Below are positions 34,602 to 46,900 of a DNA stretch of 64,000 bases, piece after piece. How positions within the stretch are numbered: position 1 is the first letter of the stretch; the number at the start of each line of letters is the position of its first letter. The stretch is from Dipylidium caninum (taxonomy: Eukaryota; Platyhelminthes; Cestoda; Cyclophyllidea; Dipylidiidae). Below the pieces are notes generated by a model, which was not told where the DNA came from, made no database searches, and was given only the letters and a program-made list of their open reading frames with translations. Position numbers and translations under genes: made by a program. Where the stretch lies: positions 310,001 through 374,000 of the forward strand of contig QEYB01000625.1 in assembly GCA_017562135.1 (NCBI GenBank), written 5' to 3'.

Positions 34602-37600
34602 CTACAGTGAGACGGCAATGAAACGACCTTAATTGTGTGGCATGTAGAGGTTTCGGGGCAGGCCTTTCGTTTGATCTGCCTAAGTCACCAAAACCTTCGC
34701 ACTCCACACTGTCGATGTCCTAAGTCAAACGCCTCCTCTCGTGCCTCATTAATCTTAATTCTCCGGGGGAAATCTTAGCACAAAATATTCATCTTGAAGA
34801 AATTCCTCTCCATCTTGCCATTGGCTAAACCTTCTTGATCCTTCTTTCCCCTTTTTGCTCTCCTTTTTCTCTGATCCGTCCTATCGGAACACGCAATTGT
34901 AGCCCTGTAATCCAGTTCTCCCAAGTATCCACATCCATTCCTTCCTTTCCACACTTTATTCTTTGTTCCTTGAACTGCACCCTCGTCAAATCGGTGGATT
35001 CAACCATCTCGCCTTCATCCAATTATCTGTAAACGTGCTATTGTCACGTTTTCTTCTCGCCGACTGTTGATCGCTCCATAAAACCTCACCGGTTCCTCCG
35101 CGTTAGGGGCAATCCTCGGCAGAACCGATCAGATCCTCCAAAGGGCGTCTGTTTTCAGCACAAAGTACGACATTTCAAAGGCTACCGTCAAGACACAGGC
35201 AGGGAAGAACTGGTGTAATCCACTCATCTCTAATTGGGTGAAATGCTAAAGGCTTCGAGTGTAGTGGTAGTAAAGAATATTAGGATTAAAAATATGGCAC
35301 CCTCATTCACTTTGCCAGTTAATTGCATCAAGATGCCACTTCGGGTGTGACTCAGGCACGCTTCATGCATTCACCCACCCTCTTTCACACTCACACACGA
35401 GCATAAACCAACGACAGAGAACGAGAGGGTATTATCCTGCCTCGTGGCGGTTTCGCTCACACTAGGTGGTAATTTTCCGACTAATCCTCATACCTTTAGG
35501 CACCACGGACCGCTCAGGCCAGTGGGGATGGCGATTGTGGCGGGGTGCATTGCTCTCATCACGCCAACAGTTTACACGAACTTTTGATCTTCCAACGGTA
35601 TGATACAGCGAGGCTGTCAATCTTGACAATACTCCGCCATAATTGATAGAAAAGAGATTACCTCAACTTTAATAAAGGAAACGATTGGTGGAGAGGCTTG
35701 TACTCTTGCGAAACGATGGTGAAGGAAACGCACATCTGGCGCCACCATATACTACCTCAAGGCACTTTTTTCGGTGCAACTTTGATGATGTAGACTAACG
35801 TTGATGTCTTTTAGTCTTGCTAATAGACTGGCACCTCATCGCTTGCAAGGTGTGCCACACTTTTCCCAAATGCTTTCATCAAGCCTCGCCCATTCGCATC
35901 CGTCAGCGATGGTGACTGGTGTCACTCATTGACCCTCGAGTTTCCCAACTGGTAACATAAACGATGAGGTGATTAGGCTAATAGTGGGAGAGAAGTCGAC
36001 TTTAGAATTCGCGACTAGCACTAGCCTTCAGTATAGTATTGCCAATTTCTCTTGTCTTACCTTTTGCTCCTAATTCTGCGATAAGACTTGAAAAGATAAG
36101 CATGGAAGATTGTCCCCTTTTTATGAAATTCTTTAATCTTCGCTGGTCTCTGTTGGCGGTTAAAGTCAGGAAAGCGGGTGACCGTCTACGTTTGAAGCTG
36201 TGATGACCTACTAATGCGATATAAGTAGGCGTGAAGAGGCTCATATCGTATCATGGAGGAGGGACACCTTGTCCTCATACCTTCAACTGAAACAGCGACT
36301 GAGGAACCATCAGGGACTGATCCGTCTCCGTAAGCTGGCAAATTTACCTTGGGATTCTGCCACAGTCCCCAAATGTACTTTTGTGGTATGAAACAGTAAC
36401 TTCGAAATTGTTCGAAGTCGCCTGTTGGCTGTTTGTTTTAAGACTGAAGCATGAAACACCAATCGACTTAAAAGCGCCTTTCTGCATATTGGCGGTTTTA
36501 GTTGGTGAATCTACTCAGTCCCGCTCTAACTGCTAATTTTGAACTCTTAGGAAGAGTCGGGCAACTGCAAGAAGTGCTGATGTCACATAGTCGTTAAGGT
36601 CTGGAGCGAGCTCCTTCAATCTACGATTCGTGAGATGTCAGTAGCATGATTGCATTTCAGTAACATGCGATGGCATTAAGCTAGATGAATCAATTGAGAG
36701 AGGTGAGAAAAGTCGCTCAACAGTCTAGTCCAGCGAAAACCCTTCCATTCCTTTCTTCAATGGACTAAATTCGCTGGGGCTGTCTTATTTTCACCACATG
36801 AATAGCATTTTATTTGTTCAGTCGAATCGAAATGATTACTGCAAAAAATTCTTCTAAACGCCTTCACCGGGGGATAAGCGGGGACCGAAAGTGTGAGTGA
36901 GTTATTTTCCGAACAATAGAACGCAGGAAACTTAGAAGGAATGGTATTTCGAGGGCTAATAAAATACAGAGGTTGCATACATTTGCACAAATACTCGGAG
37001 GAATGTGCGGCTATTAAAATGCCTCGAACAGCTGCCAAGCTGTCTTGTGGACAACAGAGAGGAGTGGAGTGGGGATGACAGACCTCGTAATGGGAGGCCA
37101 AGAAGCCCATTCCCCTTAAAATGGCTCATTATGAGGCATAACGACTTGCCCTGGACACGGGTGGTAATGAAGTACTTCAGTTGCCTAGGCAACCAACTCT
37201 CTTGGTGGAAGACAGCCGTTTTGGTTGTGAATCCAACTGGGTTTAGTCAACTTTTTTTGCCCATATCGTTGAAAGTATCAGATCCGCTCTCACTAAGGCA
37301 GCATTTACTCAATGGCAGTCATTCGGTGTCATTAAAATGGAGCTGGCAAATCTATGGTGTCAACGTAAGGAGAGACGCAAGTACGCCAGGCGTGCTTTAG
37401 GTACGGCATGAGAGAAGTCTGACAGGAAAGCAGCCTACCCAGGCATGACATTAGAGTTAATGTGGCGACAAGTTGTTTTAGTGTGGGCCTTGAAAATACC
37501 ATTGTGGACTTGTCAAACTTCACAACTGGGGGTGGGGAGGGGGGGCGAGAAGACGGAGATGTGGACGTGATCCCATTCACCCCTCCTTTAGGCCCTAACC

Positions 37601-40600
37601 ATAGAAGTTGCTGACGCGTCTGTTGATAATTTGTTAAATTCGTGCCAGTATGTGACGGCAACAGTCGAACAAGTGTAAAGTTAGGCCAATTAGAGAGTCG
37701 CTACATCAACTGAACCATCCTTCAGTGTCTACCCCGCAGGAAGGCGCAATGGCCTACCATCATCCTACCACATGATGCTTCAGTCAAGGTCATGCTTTAC
37801 TATCTCCTCGTGACTAAAAGTGAATAAATGGCGAAGAACGAGACCGATGGCGCATAGCTTAGCATTGTCACAGACAGAATGGTCCTTTTGCACAAACTTC
37901 ATCCCTGATTTATGTATACTCTATGCATATTCTTCCTTGAGGTGTCAGTTCGTTCCCACTAACGTTAGCACTTTCTTCCTTCTGCATAATCCGAGTGTGA
38001 ATCAACGTGACAAAGCAACTGTCTGATGAATTAGAATGTAGGCAAATGTGATTGGCCAGTTGTTTGGCATCCAATTACCTCGTGAGTCTTATCAACGGCA
38101 TTCAAAATTAAGTTTGAAAAAGGAGGGTTATTATTCTAGGGAAATGAATTTTAGGGTAAAATCATTTATTTGATTTCCTTAAAAATTCCGGAAACCACTG
38201 CCCCCTCCGCCGTCCTCATCGACCCTACCTAGCAACGCTTCTGATTGGTCAATGTGAAAAATGAGTTGTAGGTTTGTGTTATTTAAGCATCGGTCATAGT
38301 CATCTCCATTGCTTACTTATCTGATGGTAAATGGGCCTTTGCTCTTACTACGAATGATGAATGGAAATGCGTCCTGTCGTACGGTAGCGCACTTGTAAAA
38401 AATTTTATCCCTTGCCACTCTCATTATTAGTTAACCTCACGCTCAAGCTTGGATGTTCGAGCGTTGACAGCAAAGAAAACCCTTGAGCCGAGCTCTTCTT
38501 CGCCTATTTCCTTCAAACCATCTAGAGCGTGGATGGATACCGTTGAGTGGGTAGCAAGAGAATTGACTACTCTCTGTAATGGCAAGGTAATATATTTTCT
38601 GCCTATAATCCCATTTGTAAGCTCAGATTGTCTCAGTAAGATGACCTACTCATGATCTTCGATTGGTGTTTCCAAAATTTGCGCCTATCTTGCGTATAAT
38701 TACCTCGTGGCTGCTTTGTGAAATCCACATGCACTACCCAGCCAAGGAGCATCCGAAAGTTTAAAATCATCTTTCAAATTCAGTAGTTGAAATAAATCAA
38801 TTAGTCTCAGCGAATCACAAATAAGCCAGCTTATGCGAATAGTATGCTCAAAATTGAATCTTCTACGCATCCCTCGTTAACTTTGAATTGAGGTCTCTAG
38901 CAGACCACGTCTTCGCCTGGAGACTATGACACGGAAGAAAAATAGCTACACTGGCATTTTTAATGGAATCCTGTTGATAGAACTCTGCTAATAAGAGTTT
39001 ATGCGTCATTAATTGAGTAAGACGTAAAAAGTCACCGGTGTATGGAATGTCGTCCGAGCCTGAAAAGTCCTCAGACAATTCATTGTCCTATAGTGTGTAA
39101 GTCGGTATAAAATCGTTCGCACGTGGGAGACTCCAAATAACTTCATGCGTTGAAAGATCACCTTGGTGGCTGTCAGATGTATATTTTGCCTGCTCAAATA
39201 ACTTTGCTGCAACTATTTCCACTCATATGCCATGAGAGTAGAAAAAGTCTACTAAAAAAAGTAAAGGTAGTAAATAAATTGTGATTTTATAACTTGAGGT
39301 ATCAAAATCCTTTGCCTACAATCTGTCTATCCCCTGAAAAATTCTGCTAACTTTGCATTCTTCACAATCTTCGGCCGCGTACCTGCCCATTAAAACAAAA
39401 TTCCTTATAGGTCTTTCATTTACATAGTGAGTTTTGTTTATTGGGTTACACTATCGTCTCATTATAAAAACTATATTATTGCACTGTAATCAGAGTGGAA
39501 GAGGAAACTGTGTTTAAACGTCAAATTGTGCTCGATTAGAGGCGCAGTACTAGCTACTAATGTGACCTTGAAAACTTATCTACTGGTGGCCAGTAATAAG
39601 TAGCGGTGTTAAGCATAAAAGGGCACTAAAGCGGTTGTAGGCGCCATTTTCAAAGAAATAAACTCACTCATGATAAACATGTTCGTCGAACTAAACCATA
39701 CCTGGTGTGTATTGAGATGCTCCGGCTCAGAGCTCAGAGGAAGTGTCTGTGCAGGAGGCCTCATTCAGAGAACACGAAGCATTCGCGAAATTGATAATTC
39801 CTTCCGCACTCTTAAAGGTCATCTTGAAAAATAAAACTCAAATATCAGCAATCACTGCACTTGTCGACGGTGATAATGCCGTTGTGTGGCATAACGAGCA
39901 GCTTCAGAGCACGCATGCAACCGTGAATATGATCTACAAGGGAATGTTACATGACAAAATCAAACTTCTACATTATTAATTAAATGATTTCCGACCTTTC
40001 CAACTGCAAGCTTAACCACATCGCTCGATGAATTGTTTTGAGAGTTGGCTGAAGGAAGTCTCCTTACCGAAAATTTGGTGCAAACGGTAGCGGACAAGCG
40101 TTTTTAGTTATACTTCATTCGTTAATTATTTACGTCGCTTCCTGTTAAGGGCAGAGCTGTCAAGACACCGATGGGACTGGATCAAATAAGAGCCCGACTC
40201 CTGAATGTGAGTTGTGTTTGTATGCATGTGTGTGTGTGTATACCGTTCATACGTCCCTCCAGCATCCTGTCTCCCACCTCCAACACCCTCACCTTCATCT
40301 TCACTTTCAAAGCCATGTCGCTGCCCTTTTACGCACGCACAAAACACGCACGCAAGCACACACGCACCGAAGTGCGCTAGCGTGGGCCTATTTAAGCATC
40401 AAGCGCTGCTCGCCCACGTGCCATAGATGCTGTCTTTCCTGTCCTCATGTTGTTTGCCCTATACCTTCTCCCGATCCTCCTCCTCCCTCCACACCACTCT
40501 TCCACCAAGGCTGCGCCTACGGAGAGCCCTTGGAGCAGTCAGCACCTACAAGATATTGGAAATGTCATGTTAGAAAAAGAAAAGACGGTGGCTACTTTCC

Positions 40601-43600
40601 TCGATGGAGTGGAGCTGAGTGTGACAATTCCATCAGTAGCGAACAATAAAAGGTGGGTTATGGTGATTGTATCATGCATGCTTTTATTACACTGAACTAG
40701 CTTGGCATTTATACTGCAATGGAGGTCCTGGATTCATCAATCATCGCTTACTCGGTGCCGGTGAGTTGGGTTACAAACAATTGTGGAATTCAGGTTTTTG
40801 TTTAGCAAAATTATGTATAAATAAGCAAATTCAAATGTAATTGTTGGGTAGTAAGACCGAGACTAGTTTTTATTTTCTCTCTTTTCTGTGTTCACAGTGT
40901 CTTTGATCTTTATTCCGAAGACTCTTCCCATGTTGATGTTCTCGTTCTTTTCCATACCCCATCAGTTCTGATGACACTGTCCGTTTTCTATCACGATGTT
41001 TGATTATACCTCCCAGGAGTTTAGCTTACTCCATCTCACTCTAGTTTACAATCCTTCGTTGGTGAACAGTTCTTGACGATGGTTATGATTTTCAGAGTCA
41101 GGGGGAGAGGAGAGAAGTCTAAAGGCAAATGATTGCTAAGCAGAACCGCCCATTCGCTCAGTAGTGACTACACATTTAGAAATATTGTCTTCCTCACAAC
41201 ACTACCATGTAAATCACAGTATAAGGAGAAAGGAAGAGTAATTTTGTCTTAAATTATCCAATACTTCGGCCGATAGAAGGGAGTTGGGCGTGAACATCGA
41301 CCATCAAGGAGTGTGGCAATGGGCGTACCATATGCTGGCCGTCTTTGCGTAAATCTGAACCCTCAACCCATTTTGATAACTAATGTCAGCCGAAAGAATC
41401 TGTGTAAGACAGTCTATAAACTAAATGCCTCTTGGCGTCACTAACGGCGCTAAACAAAATAACTGAAATTCCGATCCGAGACTCAACGCCAGGGTTTCTT
41501 CGCCCTTCTTCCTTCTCCTCCATAGGTGTTGGTGGTTTCGACTTCTGCCTGCCAAGTCCGTTTATGACAAAACACTACATCTTTAGTCGAAGTTCCCTGC
41601 AAAAGAGTTGGTAAATTCATTGTTCGGTAATTGTCATGTAGTAAGTTCCACTCCGTTAGCGATGAATCATATGTACCGGACAAGAGGCCATAAATACGGA
41701 CGAACGAGTGAAGGGAATGAGGTCCTTAGGGCTTTGTGATTATTTGTACTTTGGGGTGGAAGCTCGTAAATAATTGTCAAAACGCTGAAAGTGCACAAAC
41801 ATTAAGGCATGACAAACGGACGTCCTGCAGGCATCATGTGTTAGGATGAAGGCGATATCAACCCATCTTACTTCTCTTCATTTACAATCAAATTTCTGAA
41901 TCTCACACGTCCCCTAAACGAAATCCCTGTAAAATGTCGGAAACCATGGGTCCCGTGTCCCCATACCCAACGCCGCCTATCGCATTAGCCGCAACCAAGT
42001 TACCTTAAGGTCGTCATAGGAGTCTGTGATTGGTGAAGAGGTGACTCAAAGCGTAGCCTACTGTGTGTCCGAGATGAAGATTCCCTCATATTTGACCTGC
42101 TATTCGATAGTCAATTAATTACTACCCAAAATGCAAAAGGTTTCATTGCATAAAAAACCACTCCTCCTGCTTCCCACTTTCAAATAATAAGGGGCACTTT
42201 AGATTTAAAGACTATTGGGTTATTGGAAATTATATATATTCTACGGGATTTTAAAAATACTCGACTAATGGGCGAGGGCTCGAAAGCATTAACGTCGTTT
42301 TGACAGTTAATGACAGTATTTTGCCCACTTTGTCGTCATTTTGAGCCTTTTTTGTTTACAAAATGATGAAACTGCCGAGTCCTGGATAGCCGGTGTTGTT
42401 GACATATTGCGTTTAAGCAATGGATCTTTTCGCGTGGTTTCTATATTTTGATACATCAATATTTAATTAATAATTAAAGTTCAGCTTCTACTTTTCTCTA
42501 GTCAATTACGTTGGAACCCGTCGTGTTTGTTTTAAGTTGTTTATTGATGTTCGGTCGGCTTAAAGACTTATTCGGTTCTTGGTGTTATTCAGCCTTTACT
42601 ACCTCATTGGAAAGAACCGGCAATTCGGTTTCACAGTCACGCCCTGCACAGGTTCGCTGAATGGGATTCGCTTTCATTCCATCAATTCAGCACGAAGCGG
42701 TTGGCGAAGCGATCGACCTGTCCTCTCTAATTTGACTTTCCGATCGAAGAGATCGAGTGAGTCCGAATGGTTGTCCTCGTCTACAAAGACGGGACAAGAC
42801 TGGTTAGGCGTGTTGGAGGCAGATATGGCATGCATCACTGGCTGCGCCCTGCTGGCTTAGATGGGCTTACTTTTTAGGCGAAATCGTCGCCAGTCGAGAC
42901 GGTAGATTCCATCATCGTGCACCTCTGCGGGTAGAACCTTTGTTTCTGGGTGGAAATCCAGATTCACAGAAAATCTCGAAAGGACCTAATTGGCTGAAGG
43001 GGTCAGGCGCCGCTCGACTACACTTTTCGGGCTGGGCAGCCTCCGGAAATTTTCTGGTTGTGACACTCTATGCTAACCCCGGAACTACCTTCAAGGTTCG
43101 GTGGAGCACAGGGAGGACGTCTCGTTACCAGCCTCATCAGGGATATCCTTCCCTTCACCAGTCGTTGAGGACGTCGCTTGTCGATGTTTGTCAGGTTTTA
43201 GTCAACGAGTAGGTCACGATTTTCAACTTAAATTACACATGATTTTGAGATGACTACTTTTTTTCCGTTCAGCTTATCATCGCGCCGCTAGTTTGTTATC
43301 CTTCTAAAATATCGACGACTCAACTGATTTACCATGGCGATGATGACGTTCCGAAACTTCGCTACTAACTTGCTTTAATTCTCGACTATGACTTGGCCTT
43401 TCAAATTTAGTTCTCCAGTTTTGGCCTATAGTTTCTTTTTGATAATGATGCGTTATAAGTCGTTAACCAGTCACTCATTGGCATTACCTGTTTGTCTACT
43501 GATAGCCTGAAAAGACGATACTTCTGTCGAAATCACGACCACCTTCCCTTCGAATAAACGAAAGTCTCCAGTAATCCACACTATAATCACCATTACTTCT

Positions 43601-43676
43601 TGCTAATGTTACCACCTTGACTGAGGCTAGTAATTATGGAAATTCTTCCACCTCTGTCATCTCTTGATGTATAAAG
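34602..43676. other. About 9 kb without a firmly supported gene
   Basis: Several plus-strand open frames end at plausible donors: around 37200-37370 (LKWSWQIYGVN before GTAAGG), 38449-38586 (RAWMDTVEWVARELTTLCNG before GTAATA) and 40500-40650 (FLDGVELSVTIPSVANNK before GTGGGT). A further frame at 42940-43212 contains NFLVVTLYANPGTTFKVRW. Some could be upstream exons of the MED14-like gene, which needs about 900 more N-terminal residues, but I could not chain them in phase or match them to the family. TG and CA repeats lie near 40210-40370. Confidence 0.35.
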
Positions 43677-43939
43677 TCGTTTTCGTAAAAGCCCTTGTTC
43701 CCAATCTAATTAACACCTCCTACTTCGTCGTTTTGTCCTTCAATTCTTTCAGTAGTACTTATCTCAACGTCCGCTGGCCGCCCGCAATAAATGAGGATGC
43801 CTCGATGCATTACCTCCTGGCAATTAACAGTGAACGGAGTCTAGTGCATCACTGCTCCCTCCAAGCGATGCTCAACGATGCTGTAACAGTTCAACGGGCA
43901 AACCTCGTCTACAAAGTCACTCAGGCTAATCAATTGCAG
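43677..43939 (+). CDS. MED14: MED14-like exon a
   Basis: 263 nt, entering with two bases, phase 0 at the donor CAATTGCAG before GTAGGT. Contains SYFVVLSFNSFSSTYLNVRW and then LVHHCSLQAMLNDAV..., which fits the family's NCHN.(I/L)L...L segment. The acceptor ATAAAG follows a pyrimidine-rich tract. Another acceptor, TTTCTTTCAG, lies inside the exon at about 43750. Confidence 0.5.
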
Positions 43940-46900
43940 GTAGGTAGTCTGCGAAATTTGTTATTCAAGTGTCTTGTCAGGCCACTTTCTACGTGTGCTA
44001 CTTTGCCCCGAATACTTATATCTTGATTTAAACGTGCTCATATAAACATTTCTTTATTCAAAATCAAGTCGGCTTATTAAGTAAAAGATGATTAGTCTGA
44101 AATGAAGTGTTTGCTTCAATATGCGCTGAGTAGACGGTGGACCTGTTATTTTAGACGCTTACTTATCTCTCAATCCTGGCAAGGTGGTGGTGGGTGCCTC
44201 GCTATCCGGATAGCACATTGTGGAAACTTTAATGACATTAGTCCTCGTACATTTCTTTTCGATTGTTTATTTGTGCGTGCCGAGTATCGCTTTTAAGCAG
44301 CTGGTCGTCGGGTAGATGGTGGTGTTGGGGTAAACTTACTTCGATATCAGGGATCACGCACAACACTTTTTATCGCTCTTGAATTACTTTTTCTGCGATT
44401 TCAGAGGTGAGGAAAATTTGTCCTACCTTTAAATGCTCTTTTCATAGTTTATTTAAAGTAGGGATTATGATTGTAAAAAAAGATATTTAGTCTTCACCCA
44501 CGTTGTGTTGGTGTATGGAATCTCACTTCCCCTTCCACCTCCCCTCAAACCGCTTTCATAGATGTGTGGTTCTCTAGACCGCGCATAAACGGTAAAGTAC
44601 TCATTTGGTGCCCGCTCTTGTCATGACGACTTGTTCTGTCACAGGAAGCAGGATACCCAAGCGGGACGGTAACTTCAAGTCTTATCTCAGGATTCTAGTT
44701 TACCGACAGCCGGTGGTACGTGAGGGGGAGCATTGTGGCATCTTAGGTTCGCCCGACCATAATGATTTCTACCTCCTTGGTTTGGTAGTTTCCTTCACTT
44801 TTGGTGACTGATAAAAAAAATGGATTAAGGTGATTCCCAAGTCTTTTACTAATAACGCGAATCGGGCCGCCTCAACTTAAGGGGACCTTGTTAACTCGGT
44901 ATGTGGGCGGTGTGTGATGCACTTCTGACGAGGTTGGTTCGAATTCTGCCGATGGGGACCTTCTAGCAATTAACGCATGACAGTGATTTATCATCGGCAA
45001 CAACTTAGAGGTTTGTTCTTTAAACCCGTCTTCCTAAGACTCCGTGCTACGGTTTGCCACAGTAGCATGGGCCCACTTCATTTTGGCCTGTTAGCGACTC
45101 CTCATGATTGTGGGACGCTTTTTAAGCCTCAAAGGGTCTGTATTCAGAAAATATTCCTCTTTATGGTCATTCAAAACCGGTGGGTTGTAAGACCTAAGCA
45201 TGACGCATCAATATGACGCTTATCATTAACGTCAAAATAATCAGAGGCTTGCGACCCGCACTTTCTATTCATATGTAAGGACTTATACAGGGGATTCATG
45301 TGAGATGTTTACCTTGAGCGACCTCATCGAGAAACGAGAGCAACTCTTGGGGGTGATTCCTTATGCAAGCCACATTTTGAGTGAGCCGTAACATAGTTTC
45401 TTTACTACTGCGGCTTAAGGGTTCTACGGACTCGACTAATGATTGTTGGAAATTACCATCGCTTACCAATTGCTCGCCAAGAAAACTTCGCCGGTGTTAC
45501 ACGAATGATAGACACGGCCGTTGCCTTTAATCTTTGACAGACATTGGTCGACAAAGTTGACGTCTCTAATGAGAGGCAGTAAAGAATTACGCCACTTGCC
45601 TAGCCTGCGACAAGAATGCGAGTAAACCTATCGGCTGAGTCTGTGTGTTCACTCATAGCCGTCTTGGAATGCAGAAGGTATGGAGTTGGTTCCCGATCGA
45701 ATACCTCCACTTCACTTTGCCGACGAAAGTTAGGGATTTTGGGCTGGAGAGGTAGTAGATCATCTCTTCTTTCTCTAGAAATGACTTCTCACTTGGACTA
45801 TAACGAAGTGGAAGTAATTGGTTTGAAATGATAAGAGAAATGTGAAAATTGTCAGCTTATTACTTTATAACACCCTTATTGCGAAATTTCAATCCCACAG
45901 GTGCCTAACAACCCGGGTCTTTTTGTCTGTGCTTTGTTCTTCTTTCCGTGTTGTGAAGCTAAGGTTACCCGGTCAGCTTTCACGATGGCTGCGGGACGGT
46001 GGTCGGCTCTACCTCAATGTCTACGCCATCAATAATTCGACCAGCTTGAGTACGTCATTCCCATCTCTGGCAACATTCAATATCCCCTTCTGTTATCACC
46101 ATCGACCAATCACGCGCATATGGGTGAAACTGCGACCTGTGACCTACATCGTTCATTGGCTCACCGACATTGTCTTCGAATGGTCGCGGAAACTTAGTGA
46201 CGTTACTTTGTTCCTTCAACCGTGCCGAAGACCTCGTAATCGGGAAATCTTGTACAAATTGCAAATATTTCAAACAGTAAGTCTTTTTTAAACAATCTCA
46301 TAGTTGAACTTTCATCGGGCAGAGGTGAGGAAATTAAACCTTTGGGATTGGGAAACTTGCCTATGAAAGATCTTTGATATTTGTAAGGTTCCCGGTTGAA
46401 TAGCCTCAGGTTTGTAGATCTTGGCCTTCAATGCATTACTTGGCTAGGAAACAAATTTGATACTAATTTTGGCCTTAATTCTGCCCCTCTTGAGAAAGGT
46501 ACTCGGACAAAATGCAAACGATCAGCAAATCTCATCGGCTCTCATCCGCAATATACCTCTCGTGAATTTGTCAGCGTTGTCATCTCGCTTCGACAATGCT
46601 GGCGAAACCCTTCGCCTTCGACTGTCATCTCCGAGTCAGTCAGATGAAGATTTCCTGTCCCAAGGCGAAAAAGTCGCCCGACTTTTCTTTCTAAACCGCA
46701 CCTCATATAACCCTCTTCCCCTGCGTCCCTCGCTCAAAGGTTTGTTTTTGATATGCGAATTTTCTATTAATCCAGATGGTTCTGTTTTCACAGATGGGTC
46801 CGGGATCCAAATGAATGACGGAAGTTCACAGGAACTTGATGACACTAACTATGCGGTGGAATTTACGCCCCGGTGCGAATTGCATAAGATCACTATGACT

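Noticed and set aside
44880..44965. tRNA-like stretch with GGTTCGAATTC
   Set aside because: It has a T-loop-like GGTTCGAAT, but the ends are direct GGGGACC copies rather than complementary acceptor strands. No clear D-arm or anticodon stem forms.
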